Source: CAYMUR01 sp964393615 (GTDB taxonomy: Bacteria; Planctomycetota; Planctomycetia; Pirellulales; Pirellulaceae). From it: 21,798 nt of DNA. Position 1 is the stretch's first letter, and the number at the start of each line of letters is the position of its first letter. Positions 8,501-16,013 of the stretch are shown one piece after another. The position numbers were made by a program, and so were the translations under genes. The notes below the pieces were generated by a model. That model was given only the letters and a program-made list of their open reading frames with translations, was not told the origin of the DNA and did not search any database. The stretch is taken from assembly GCA_964393615.1 (NCBI GenBank), contig CAYMUR010000091.1, forward strand, positions 1 through 21,798. Reading direction: 5' to 3'.

Positions 8501-9072
8501 CACAGCACCTGAGTCTCTGGTTGCGATCGGACGACGGTCTATTAACAAGCCACTCTGAAATAAATATTTCAAAACAGCCCAATGCAAAAATTCCCTTTGT
8601 ATTACACAACGCTTCGCCAGGACCGGCAGGTTTTGATCAGCACACGCCTAATCCAGACATCGCCAGAGTGACTTTTCGTTTTGACCGTCCTGTCACGGTG
8701 TCTGAGGTCGAGATGCTGGTACATCCTGACGGGATTACTCGTATCGAAGGATTTGCAGGGGATTCGACCGGCGAATTAACCTCTATTGGTGAGGCAACAG
8801 TCACTGGAGCAGCACGTCACCAGCCATATACCACCGAACGCAGTTCACACGTATTTCGATTTGAACCGGATCGTGTCCGTCCAGGTACCCTCTTCCGGTT
8901 TATTGTACGTGAAACAGTACAACCTAACCGATATGCTAATTATCAGGCATTTCCCCGTACGGCAGACCAGCTGCGTATCCAATCAAAACAGAGAATGGAA
9001 AATGCTCCCAGTTATTGGGCATTATTTTGTCAAGCCTTGTTAAACTTGAACGAGTTTGTGTATGTGCCATAA
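5575..9072 (+). CDS. PSCyt2 (DUF1549)-PSD1 (DUF1553) protein with LamG-like insertion
   Basis: An exported protein of 1165 residues. A hydrophobic signal occupies about residues 16-35; a second ATG at residue 15 (base 5617) gives a cleaner signal peptide and is an alternative start. PSCyt2 spans about 68-275 and carries the cytochrome-type CAQCH motif (248-252) within LGLTLGCAQCHDHK. PSD1 runs from about 450 (ALARWICSPENPLTARVWVNRVWHYHFGRG) to about 697. It is then interrupted by roughly 440 residues: a LamG/concanavalin-like domain at 705-955 (LPVIRFHGG; FNGDIGELLIFRQALSEQQR) and a second beta-rich stretch opening with LWLRSDDGLL (981-990). The normal PSD1 ending (FCQALLNLNEFVYV) reappears only at 1151-1164. 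No PSCyt1 domain is present. The function of these planctomycete proteins is unknown; the haem motif suggests redox or electron transfer. A DUF1501 gene follows after 185 bases. Confidence 0.9.
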   Translation: MSWSTMWLIRYDNPMRVFLIAVTVFQILLVPLSAGSFTTRAGESSDHWAFQRIVRPAVPQHQTGQSPNPIDAFIDSRLKASQLQQVKHASQDVLLRRLYLNLLGLPPSIADRNAFLADKSEVAYERLVDRLLASPHYGERWGQHWLDVARYAESQGYDRNVNWPHIWRYRDWVIRSFNADLPYDDFVLHQLAGDELEEYSDDHFIATAFLSTARINADELSVARQLNDMYVDIVNATSSALLGLTLGCAQCHDHKMEPLTTKDYYRLQAFFVQGMPGDLVLKSSQVPTEFHDTAQKRNELTLKIHQRVLREGIAEEPDPIQSVLLKSESERTCEEEGAYRLNSARLNIRIAGCNAFRLKKEEQAELDALKKILDDQADNIRQVWGFYSPLTSPHTMSVLPMNANFPLIHHVPELASRRFYLLERGDPYSPVEIIKPGLPQVLGQSLSPEEIGNRPRSALARWICSPENPLTARVWVNRVWHYHFGRGLVATPGNFGTHGALPSHPLLLDYLAAELINNHWSTKQLQRSLVLSETYRLSAIRDATSTQRDPDNLLYWRWPSRRLEAEALRDTLLATADRLDPALGGPTVPLGQETQRRSIYLFRRREEPLEILSLFDAPSAMSESCSRRHVSTTALQPLYLLNHQRFINLASNFEQAMSEQTSGDQAELVKLSFLKALSRPPSATELDAALDYLNLAASEKRLPQIIDVEIPAAARMPLHAESVVAWQDQMIGDNQIADHVEQQMANRQPEYVDNASERINGLPVIRFHGGTGGKGDHFLETEDSDELDFTDGYAAYVVARYRGDGQGNGTIFLKGRNGGNDVGTLALHRWCAAYPDTKGYIGVGQNIAGEWKDRLQSERVIEDGLACLMEVHWDGKKIELDIFDATGQINHSEIPVSGAIDPGKAGRLSIGGYVDAFSPTGERFNGDIGELLIFRQALSEQQRSAIHRYLCQRWAMDAEVIDSVDQQADISTELLSQHLSLWLRSDDGLLTSHSEINISKQPNAKIPFVLHNASPGPAGFDQHTPNPDIARVTFRFDRPVTVSEVEMLVHPDGITRIEGFAGDSTGELTSIGEATVTGAARHQPYTTERSSHVFRFEPDRVRPGTLFRFIVRETVQPNRYANYQAFPRTADQLRIQSKQRMENAPSYWALFCQALLNLNEFVYVP

Positions 9073-9142
9073 TGGGAATTCCCAGGGAAACAGCGTGGAC
9101 TACCCTCCAGCAAAAGGAAACTCGCTACGCCAGGTCCCTGGG
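9073..9142. other. Palindrome and inverted repeat after the PSCyt2-PSD1 stop
   Basis: TGGGAATTCCCA (9073-9084) is a perfect 12-bp palindrome that begins directly after the TAA. An overlapping inverted repeat pairs CCCAGGGA (9081-9088) with TCCCTGGG (9135-9142). No T-run follows either, so this is not a standard intrinsic terminator. It could stabilise the 3' end of the first message or separate expression of the two same-strand genes. The remainder up to 9257 shows nothing recognisable. Confidence 0.35.
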
Positions 9143-9257
9143 GAACAAAAACAACGCTTCAGAACCAACCCATTCATGACACGGCCATCGTAAACAGTCA
9201 CTCAATCCCTTCAAACAGACCCTGGATTGAACTGTTAAATCAAGCATTACCACGATC

Positions 9258-10691
9258 ATGACCAATCAAAACCCCTCTGCTGCCTCCACATGTGGGCGTT
9301 TCGGATCGCCTTCATTATCCCGCCGTGAAATGCTCGAACGTTCGGCAATCGGCTTCGGCTCGGTCGCCTTGTCCAGTATGATGTTGCAGGAATCGTACGG
9401 CGCCACAACACAATCGGTTGGTGCCTCTGTGGTGAACCCTCATTTGAATCCAACAGCTACGAGCATTATCTTTTTGTTTATGGGGGGCGGCCCCAGTCAA
9501 GTCGATACGTTTGATCCGAAGCCTGAGTTGACAAAACTGAACGGCCAGGAAACTCCCAAAAGCATTCAAAATACCTTCCTGCGTACCGCAACGATGGGAA
9601 ACGGGACGCGAAAACTAATGGCAAGTCCCTTCACGTTCAAACAATACGGCGAATGCGGGCAACCAGTATCGAGTCTTTTTCCGGCAACGGCCCAGCATGT
9701 CGATGATCTGTGTATCATCCGGAGCATGCAACATGACACAATCATCCACCAGCCGGGCGAATACGTCATGACTACAGGCACTATTCTTGGTGACCGTCCC
9801 AGTCTGGGGGCCTGGGTCACCTACGGCCTGGGAACAGTCAATCAGGACATTCCAGGCTATGTCGTGATGGGAAAACCTCGACATCCGACATTTTCCTCTG
9901 GATTTTTACCAGCCCGTTTTCAGGGAACCAACGTCGAAGCATCGGGAATACGTCACTTAACACTGCCGGACGGGGTTACTGTTAAAGATCGCCGCCAACA
10001 ACTAGATTTAATCAGTGCTCTCAACCGTATCCATCAACAACGGATCGACCCTGTCGATTCAGAATGGGATGCACGGATCCGTTCTTACGAATTGACGTTT
10101 CGGATGCAGGCCGAAGCGCCAGCTGCATTTGACTTGAGCCAAGAAACTGCGGAAACAAAAACACTCTATGGGATCGATGGTAGTGCAGCCAATGAGGTCG
10201 GTACTCAGTGTCTGTTAGCGCGGCGGTTGGTCGAACGCGGGGTCCGTTTTGTCCAGATTTATGTGGGAGGCTGGGACTCTCATTCCGATTTGAAAGGTGG
10301 ACACGCAGGCTGTGCCGACCGCAGTGACCGGCCAGTAGCCGGCCTGTTGGCCGACCTCAAGCGTCGTGGCCTACTTGACTCCACACTGGTCGTGTGGGGC
10401 GGTGAATTCGGACGCACACCAGGGGCTGAGAAAGGCAACGGACGGGACCATTCGGCAGGCGGGTTCACAGTCTGGCTGGCAGGTGGTGGTACGCGTGGCG
10501 GTCAGACAATTGGCCGAACGGATGCCGTCGGCTACACAGCCATTGAGCGACCTATTCATCCGAATTCACTGCACGCCACCATGCTACATGCCCTGGGAAT
10601 CGATCAAGAACAACTCTATTTCCTTCACAACGGCCGTCGCGAAATCCCGACGTTTGTGTACAGCGAAGTAGTCAAAGACGCCTTTGCATAA
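9258..10691 (+). CDS. DUF1501 family protein, Tat-exported
   Basis: A 477-residue DUF1501 protein. Tat signal: SRREMLERSAIGFGSVALSSMM at residues 21-42. The signature IIFLFMGGGPSQVDTFDPKPEL follows at about 70-91. Later come GGWDSH, GGEFGRTP, GNGRDHSAGGF and LAGGGTRGGQTIGRTD, the complete family set including Asp-His in GRDH. It pairs with the PSCyt2-PSD1 gene upstream (185-bp gap), the usual planctomycete arrangement. The 477-residue length is normal for the family. No SD is visible before the ATG, but the position of the Tat signal about 20 residues in supports it. The reaction is unknown. It closely resembles the third DUF1501 copy (11215-12636) in the extended motif IGSWVTYGLGTENQD / LGAWVTYGLGTVNQD, more than it does the first copy. 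Confidence 0.92.
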   Translation: MTNQNPSAASTCGRFGSPSLSRREMLERSAIGFGSVALSSMMLQESYGATTQSVGASVVNPHLNPTATSIIFLFMGGGPSQVDTFDPKPELTKLNGQETPKSIQNTFLRTATMGNGTRKLMASPFTFKQYGECGQPVSSLFPATAQHVDDLCIIRSMQHDTIIHQPGEYVMTTGTILGDRPSLGAWVTYGLGTVNQDIPGYVVMGKPRHPTFSSGFLPARFQGTNVEASGIRHLTLPDGVTVKDRRQQLDLISALNRIHQQRIDPVDSEWDARIRSYELTFRMQAEAPAAFDLSQETAETKTLYGIDGSAANEVGTQCLLARRLVERGVRFVQIYVGGWDSHSDLKGGHAGCADRSDRPVAGLLADLKRRGLLDSTLVVWGGEFGRTPGAEKGNGRDHSAGGFTVWLAGGGTRGGQTIGRTDAVGYTAIERPIHPNSLHATMLHALGIDQEQLYFLHNGRREIPTFVYSEVVKDAFA

Positions 10692-10777
10692 CACAAGTCG
10701 ATGCGCACCCAGAATTCTCATCAGCAGCGGGTATGCAACGGACCAGTGCCGAATGTCACACCAGCAACCTTGGCTGG

Positions 10778-11038
10778 CTATTGCATTTGCGCGCGTAGAC
10801 GCTGATTTGTGACAACCACTGAGAGCGACTCGCTAGCCGGCGGTAACCGAATGAGCCCGAGAGCCAGTGGCCCCCTAAAACCTAGGGGAGCAAAAGCAAA
10901 TGCGGGTTCTGAAGCGTGGTCACGTACCAGCTCTTCCAGATTAAGGGTATCGAAGAGATTACTGTCGCTCTTGGTGTTCATCCACTGCCGCACTTCGATT
11001 GAATAGTACGCTAGCGGCTGGACTTTGATGCCCAGTTG
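10778..11038 (-). other. Open frame, possible gene remnant overlapping a structured element
   Basis: A minus-strand frame stays open for 86 codons between a TGA (11039-11041) and a TAG (10778-10780). The first half (KVQPLAYYSIEVRQWMNTKS..., then LFDTLNLEELVRDH) reads like a real protein segment. The second half (APLGFRGPLALGLIRLPPAS) overlaps the hairpins at 10816-10888 and reads like translated repeat. There is no SD and no recognised family. It may be a C-terminal relic of a lost gene followed by a dispersed intergenic repeat, or simply an accidental frame. Confidence 0.2.
10816..10888. other. Hairpin-rich element in a convergent intergenic region
   Basis: CCACTG (10816-10821) pairs with CAGTGG (10865-10870), enclosing the partly self-complementary GCGACTCGC and a GC-rich core. 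Directly after it, CCCCTA (10872-10877) pairs with TAGGGG (10883-10888) over a five-base loop. The element lies between two convergent DUF1501 genes, where a bidirectional terminator or a REP-like dispersed repeat would be expected. No T-run is present. Confidence 0.35.
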
Positions 11039-11055
11039 TCAGCATTGATCACCAC

Positions 11056-11104
11056 GATGTCTTATTGATGTCTTATTGATGTCTTATTGGCTATGTCTTA
11101 TTGG
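11056..11104. repeat. Tandem repeat, three perfect 11-bp units plus a partial
   Basis: GATGTCTTATT occurs three times without a break (11056-11066, 11067-11077, 11078-11088). After four bases there is a further ATGTCTTATTGG (11093-11104). It sits in the 523-bp gap between the convergent DUF1501 genes, about 110 bases beyond the minus-strand gene's stop. There are no spacers of CRISPR size. The rest of 10692-11214, apart from this and the elements listed separately, shows no gene. Confidence 0.9.
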
Positions 11105-11214
11105 CGAAGCCATTTCGCAGCAGCAAGACCGTTACCTGGTTCAGCGGACACAGGTGCTGCATTGTCTGGCTGTCAAAGATTGGTGTGCCCGCACACCACC
11201 ACAGGATATCCCCG

Positions 11215-12636
11215 CTAAGCGTCAACGATTTCCCGCAAAATATCTCCACCAATATCGGTTAAACGGCGGAAACGACCCGCATGCTGATAACGCAACAATT
11301 CATCATCCAGACCCATTAAATCAAGAATCGTGGCATGCACATTACGAATCGGTACTGCTTCATCAGCGGCGCGCAAACTGAATGCGTCCGTTCCTCCGAT
11401 TGTCACACCCGATTTTACATTTCCACCAACCATCCACATTACCAAGCCATACTTATTGTGATCGCGTCCAGGCTTGCCGCCAATGCTGCCTGGCACAAAG
11501 GGAGTACGGCCCATTTCAGAGGCCCAAACAACAAGAGTATCATCTAGCATTCCACGACGCTTGAGGTCAGTCAAAAGTGCCGCCACTGGTTGATCAACTT
11601 CTTGGGAGTGACGAATCATTCGGCCCTGTACATCACCATGATCATCCCAACTGGCCGTGGAAATCTGAACTCCATGCACCAACATCGTGTATCGCACGCC
11701 ACTTTCAGCAAGTCGCCTTGCCATGAGACACTGTTTTCCAAATCCAGAAGTCGAAGGATCGTCCAAGCCGTACATTTTTTGAATGTGCTTCGGCTCACCA
11801 GAGATATCTACTAATTGAGGCGCCGTAGACTGCATTCGATATGCCAACTCGTATGACTCGATACGGGCCTCCAATTCTGAAGCATTGGAAAATTGTTTGC
11901 TGTACTCTTCATTAAGCCATTTCAACTGGTCTAGCTCACCACGTTGTCGTTGGCGTCCCAAACCACGTGGCAAGTCAAGATTGAGAATAGGGGTACCTTC
12001 ATTCCGCATCAACGTCCCCTGATACGCTGCCGGCAAAAATCCATTTCCCCAAATGTGTGCTCCATTGACCGGTGCACCTCGCGGGTCCTGGATCACCATG
12101 TAAGCCGGCATATCCTGATTTTCCGTACCCAACCCGTAGGTAACCCAACTACCAATCGAAGCACTACCAGGAAACTGGTTCCCAGTGGTCACATGCAAGG
12201 TGGATGGACCATGATTCGGATTGTCTGTCTCTATGCCATGGATGAATGCCAACTCGTCAATTTGTTTCGCAATATTTGGAAACAACTCAGAAACATAGCG
12301 ACCTGTTTCACCATGTTGAGCAAACTGAAACGGGCTCCCCAAGATAGCGTGTGGATGTGTCAACCGTCCCTGCAATTCACCACGCACATTATGAGATCCC
12401 GGCACACGTTTACCATGCAGTCGGTTCAGTTCAGGTTTGTACTCGAACGAGTCCATTTGGCTGACACCCCCCTGCATAAACAGGAAAATGCACCGCTTGG
12501 CTTTTCGAGTGATTTGCTGTTTACGAGGAGCATACGGCTTGGTCGTCAATTCGTCGTCTGCCTGCAAGACATCAGACAGCGCAAGCATACCCAATCCGTT
12601 AAACGCATTCGCCAACATCGTACGTCGTGTAAACAT
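11215..12636 (-). CDS. DUF1501 family protein, Tat-type signal
   Basis: A 473-residue DUF1501 protein. A short twin-arginine signal opens it (FTRRTMLANAFNGLGMLALSDVLQA, residues 2-26). The signature CIFLFMQGGVSQMDSFEYKPEL lies at 49-70, followed by SWVTYGLGTENQDMPAY, ASWDDHGD, ASEMGRTP, KPGRDHNKYG and a C terminus ending LREIVDA. GEFGRTP has become SEMGRTP, but GRDH is intact. It starts seven bases after the stop of the PSCyt2-PSD1 gene (12644-15604), so the two are almost certainly one operon with coupled translation; no independent SD is visible. It converges on the second DUF1501 gene (9258-10691), with which it shares the WVTYGLGT region. The enzymatic role is unknown. Confidence 0.92.
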   Translation of the reverse strand: MFTRRTMLANAFNGLGMLALSDVLQADDELTTKPYAPRKQQITRKAKRCIFLFMQGGVSQMDSFEYKPELNRLHGKRVPGSHNVRGELQGRLTHPHAILGSPFQFAQHGETGRYVSELFPNIAKQIDELAFIHGIETDNPNHGPSTLHVTTGNQFPGSASIGSWVTYGLGTENQDMPAYMVIQDPRGAPVNGAHIWGNGFLPAAYQGTLMRNEGTPILNLDLPRGLGRQRQRGELDQLKWLNEEYSKQFSNASELEARIESYELAYRMQSTAPQLVDISGEPKHIQKMYGLDDPSTSGFGKQCLMARRLAESGVRYTMLVHGVQISTASWDDHGDVQGRMIRHSQEVDQPVAALLTDLKRRGMLDDTLVVWASEMGRTPFVPGSIGGKPGRDHNKYGLVMWMVGGNVKSGVTIGGTDAFSLRAADEAVPIRNVHATILDLMGLDDELLRYQHAGRFRRLTDIGGDILREIVDA

Positions 12637-12643
12637 CGGTCGT

Positions 12644-15604
12644 CTAATCCAGGTAGAGAAACTCGCTACTGTTATAAAGGACTCGGCAAATACTGATCAT
12701 CGCCTCCTGGGAATCATCAAATGTCTCATAATACTCCGAAAACCGAGTGAGCTCCTCGTCCGTTGCTTCACGGCTCAAGGCCAATTTGACCGCCATTTTT
12801 ATTCGGTTTTCAGCACTTTTGTCGGAAACATCCAGCACGCGACGGGCGAAATGTGGCACCTCCGTTGTCACCAAAGGGCCATTATACATCGCCAACGCTT
12901 GCAGGGCCGTCGTACTCATCCTGCGCCGAGGTCGAGATTCATCACAGACAGGTGCGTCAAATGTTTGCAGCAGCGGCATATTCAACGTTCGCTGTTGATA
13001 GATATAGATGCTACGTTTTCGTCCTTTTTCATTGTACTGTGTAGCCCATTTACTTCTGCTATATTTTACACGGTTTTCAATCCCACCAGGTAGTGGTGGA
13101 AAAATTGGCAACCCAAATTGTTCAAGGTTCAATCGTCCACTTACTGCTAAAATGCGATCTCGCACCACCTCGGCCCCGAGTCGACGAACTGGATACTTCC
13201 ACAGATACCTGTTTCCAGGATCCTCTTTTTCGGCGAATGCATTTTCAACCGAAGATTGTTGTTTATAGGTATTGCTGTTGCAAATCAGACGGTGAATAGA
13301 CTTTAAACTCCATTTATTTTCGATAAGTTTAAGGGCCAAAAAGTCCAACAGTTTTTCATGGGAGGGTCCGCCACTGAGGGCGCCAAAATCACTGGGCGTT
13401 TCCACGATCCCTCGACCAAAGTGCCAATACCATAGTCGATTGACAATCACTCGAGCCGTCAACGAATTATCAGGACTGGCAATCCAATCAGCCAACGCTT
13501 TGCGGCGACTTCGTGTCGGCCACCTCTTAAAAGTATCCAAGCGGATCTCGGCTGGCTCGGCCTGGCCACTCATTGCACTGAGGAATCCAGGTTCTATCAT
13601 TTCACCCAGGTTATCCCATTCGCCCCTGATCATCACATAAGATGCTGGTACCCCAGGTTCATAGGGTGGTCCAAATGAATGGCGTAGCGTCATGGCCCTC
13701 GGTGTGAGTCGTTTCAACTGTTGCGGCAGAAATTGCTCCTCATTTTTCCAATGGAGAAATTGCCGACGTTCCTCTTCGGTAATCCGCTGGTCCGTCCCAT
13801 CCGCAATCGCAGTTTCCAAGCCACCCGCCCCGGCAGCAGTCGGATTCACAAACGTTGCCACGAACTGACCATTCCCACCGACTTCGAAAATGTACGATTC
13901 GTCATCATCAGAACTGGAAAAGAACGTAACGATCGAACCTGTTTTGTTCTTGAGAAACAACAATTGTGCTGAATCGCCAACGAGAAAATCGTCGTCAAAT
14001 TCGACGGCCGGTATTTGCGTGTCAGGCAAAACACCTAATTTAGGCTGGAGTTCTTCGTCCATTTGACTGATAACAACTCCAGAAATTTTGTCGGTCCATG
14101 ACGCCACAGTGCTATCCGCTGTTGGATTGGCAGTTTCCGGATTGGCATCCAAATCGGACGCATCTAGCCAATACTGCAAGCCTTCCAGTCTGGTCAGTTT
14201 CTCAAATCCCAAACCCGCTTCTTCGGTACTCAAGGGCCGATTGAAAACAAGAATCTGTGCAATTTTCCCATTAAAATTTGACTCTGTCGGCTGCCCGGTC
14301 CCACCAGTCCCCGCGCCTACGGAAAGATACCGCGGATTTTCAATCCCATTGTACCAGTGCCCCGCATTTGAACCCGACAAGCTACCTTGCTGGTCTGATA
14401 ACCTGGAATCTGTATAGTACTGCCATGAATGATTGACAGCATTCACAATAACCCAATGCGGTTTATTATCAGCCACTGGTTTAACGTCAAAAACATAATC
14501 ATTACCAAACTCTCCACCGTACGCCTGAATACCAAAACCAGCATTCAGGCCCAAGCGTTCGTGCAACTCTGCCAGCAACTCAGCCCGCTTGGTTGCAGCC
14601 TTGGCTGCGTCGCTCCGAAGTGTTTCACGTTCTGCCTTTGCCCAATCTGTTGCTCCATCGCGGTAATACTCCACAGATGCCGAACCACCAATCTGAAATA
14701 TATCACCCCGTACTGGTGGAGGAATCTGCACAGTTGCAAAAAACGCCTTCATACGATAAAAGTCTTTCGTTGGAATGGAGTCATATTTGTGGTCGTGACA
14801 CTTTGCACAACCGACTGTCAATCCCAGGAAAACACTAGCAACCGTCGACGTCATTTCGCTTAACATTTCGTGACGAGTTTCATCGCCACGTGGTTCTGTA
14901 AATGGAGCTAAACGCAAAAATGTCAAAGCGACTAAATTTTCTGCCGGAGGATTAGGTAATTCAGAGGCTTCTGTAATGTCATACAACTCGTCACCCGCCA
15001 ATTGCTCGCGGATAAACTGGTCATACGGTTTATCTCGGTTTAACGAGTCGATGACATAATCTCGGTAACGCCATGCATAAGGTAAATCCGGATCTCCTTC
15101 ATACCCCGCCGTATCAGCATAGCGTGCCAAGTCTAACCAGTACCGAGCCCAATGCTCACCAAAGCGGGAATCATTCAGCAGTTTATCCACCAGGTTGGAG
15201 TATGCATCCGGTGATTGATCCTCCAGAAATTCGTCACATTCTTCTGCTGTCGGCGGTAATCCAATCAGGTCCAAATACAGTCGCCTGACTAACGTAGACG
15301 TTTTGGCTACCTCTGCCGGCACCATCTGTTTTGATTCCATTTTCTTCAGAATGAATGCATCGATGTCATTCGCAAGCCAGCGTTTAAGATTGACTGTTGG
15401 GACCTTGGGGTGGACCGGAGCGCTATAAGGCCAGTTCTTCTCCTGTCCCTGTGCATTGCCACAAAGCAAAAACGTAACGCACATCAAAGGTAAAATCAAA
15501 GAGACCACCACAATCACCTTGGAAGAAATCAATGCCCGACCGAGAATCAACCCTGCATTATACCTAAAAATATGACCGGCTTTACAAAAAAGATTACTCG
15601 ACAT
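12644..15604 (-). CDS. PSCyt2 (DUF1549)-PSD1 (DUF1553) protein with LamG-like segment between domains
   Basis: A 986-residue protein. A long N-terminal region ends in a hydrophobic signal or anchor at about residues 29-50 (KVIVVVSLILPLMCVTFLL), so a start inside the first 30 residues is possible. PSCyt2 spans about 78-290 and carries CAKCH (266-270) in LGLTVGCAKCHDHKYD. A 15-residue-spaced charged helix follows (320-352). Residues about 365-600 are a LamG-like insertion, recognisable by FNGKIAQILVFNRPLSTEE (444-462) and LQYWLDASDLD (476-486). PSD1 then runs uninterrupted from about 695 (RSRRKALADWIASPDNSLTARVIVNRLWYWHFGRG) to the normal end, LYNSSEFLYLD. The insertion site differs from that in the 5575-9072 protein. 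The gene is followed seven bases later by DUF1501 and preceded on the same strand by the sialidase. A 17-bp tandem duplication lies directly before its ATG. Confidence 0.9.
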   Translation of the reverse strand: MSSNLFCKAGHIFRYNAGLILGRALISSKVIVVVSLILPLMCVTFLLCGNAQGQEKNWPYSAPVHPKVPTVNLKRWLANDIDAFILKKMESKQMVPAEVAKTSTLVRRLYLDLIGLPPTAEECDEFLEDQSPDAYSNLVDKLLNDSRFGEHWARYWLDLARYADTAGYEGDPDLPYAWRYRDYVIDSLNRDKPYDQFIREQLAGDELYDITEASELPNPPAENLVALTFLRLAPFTEPRGDETRHEMLSEMTSTVASVFLGLTVGCAKCHDHKYDSIPTKDFYRMKAFFATVQIPPPVRGDIFQIGGSASVEYYRDGATDWAKAERETLRSDAAKAATKRAELLAELHERLGLNAGFGIQAYGGEFGNDYVFDVKPVADNKPHWVIVNAVNHSWQYYTDSRLSDQQGSLSGSNAGHWYNGIENPRYLSVGAGTGGTGQPTESNFNGKIAQILVFNRPLSTEEAGLGFEKLTRLEGLQYWLDASDLDANPETANPTADSTVASWTDKISGVVISQMDEELQPKLGVLPDTQIPAVEFDDDFLVGDSAQLLFLKNKTGSIVTFFSSSDDDESYIFEVGGNGQFVATFVNPTAAGAGGLETAIADGTDQRITEEERRQFLHWKNEEQFLPQQLKRLTPRAMTLRHSFGPPYEPGVPASYVMIRGEWDNLGEMIEPGFLSAMSGQAEPAEIRLDTFKRWPTRSRRKALADWIASPDNSLTARVIVNRLWYWHFGRGIVETPSDFGALSGGPSHEKLLDFLALKLIENKWSLKSIHRLICNSNTYKQQSSVENAFAEKEDPGNRYLWKYPVRRLGAEVVRDRILAVSGRLNLEQFGLPIFPPLPGGIENRVKYSRSKWATQYNEKGRKRSIYIYQQRTLNMPLLQTFDAPVCDESRPRRRMSTTALQALAMYNGPLVTTEVPHFARRVLDVSDKSAENRIKMAVKLALSREATDEELTRFSEYYETFDDSQEAMISICRVLYNSSEFLYLD

Positions 15605-15605
15605 T

Positions 15606-15639
15606 TTATGATTGAAGCAAGATTATGATTGAAGCAAGA
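15606..15639. repeat. Perfect 17-bp tandem duplication in the leader of the PSCyt2-PSD1 gene
   Basis: TTATGATTGAAGCAAGA occurs twice without mismatch (15606-15622, 15623-15639). It sits one base upstream of the minus-strand ATG at 15604, within the 5' leader or core promoter of that gene. On the minus strand it places two copies of TCTTGCTTCAATCATAA before the start. No SD is present in it. Confidence 0.9.
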
Positions 15640-16013
15640 CCTGCAGGCCAGAAACGTTGTTCCTATTCATTTGCCTTGAACAGCGTCCCTTTTCCGGTGT
15701 ATCATTTTGCGGTGCATATCACGACCTTTTTCGTAGGATTTCACAACCCTATTATTATAGTTTTCAATATCTGTTGTTTTCAATGCTTCCCCGTCAAGCC
15801 TGCACCCTGCCATCCCCAAACCTGCTCCCTCCCAAACGGGCCATCCGTTGTACCTGGCAGAACTTTTAAACCACGGCAGCGTGTCTCACCTATTTCAATC
15901 TGGTCTATCCAGTTTTCCGACGATTCCAACACATTCCAATACATTTTTTTCCGTTGCCAGTCTGTCAATCGGCTGATCGCCATTTGGCTCCTGGGTACAT
16001 TCAACGAACAAGA
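15640..16013. other. Intergenic stretch between sialidase and PSCyt2-PSD1 gene, no gene seen
   Basis: 374 bases downstream of the sialidase stop and upstream of the next minus-strand gene. Open frames exist on both strands (for example 74 codons on the minus strand, 15780-16004), but none has a family signature, signal peptide or SD. No clear hairpin terminator with a T-run was found. The stretch may hold the promoter of the downstream pair; if not, all three minus-strand genes form one transcript. Confidence 0.4.

Noticed and set aside
9073..9142. Intrinsic terminator after the PSCyt2-PSD1 gene
   Set aside because: Inverted repeats are present but no T-run follows, and the long loop is unlike a terminator hairpin.
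12437..13093. Long plus-strand open frame (218 codons) across the DUF1501/PSCyt2-PSD1 junction
   Set aside because: It is antisense to two genes with strong family signatures, and its composition (many Cys, Arg and Ser, no motif) is that of a shadow frame.
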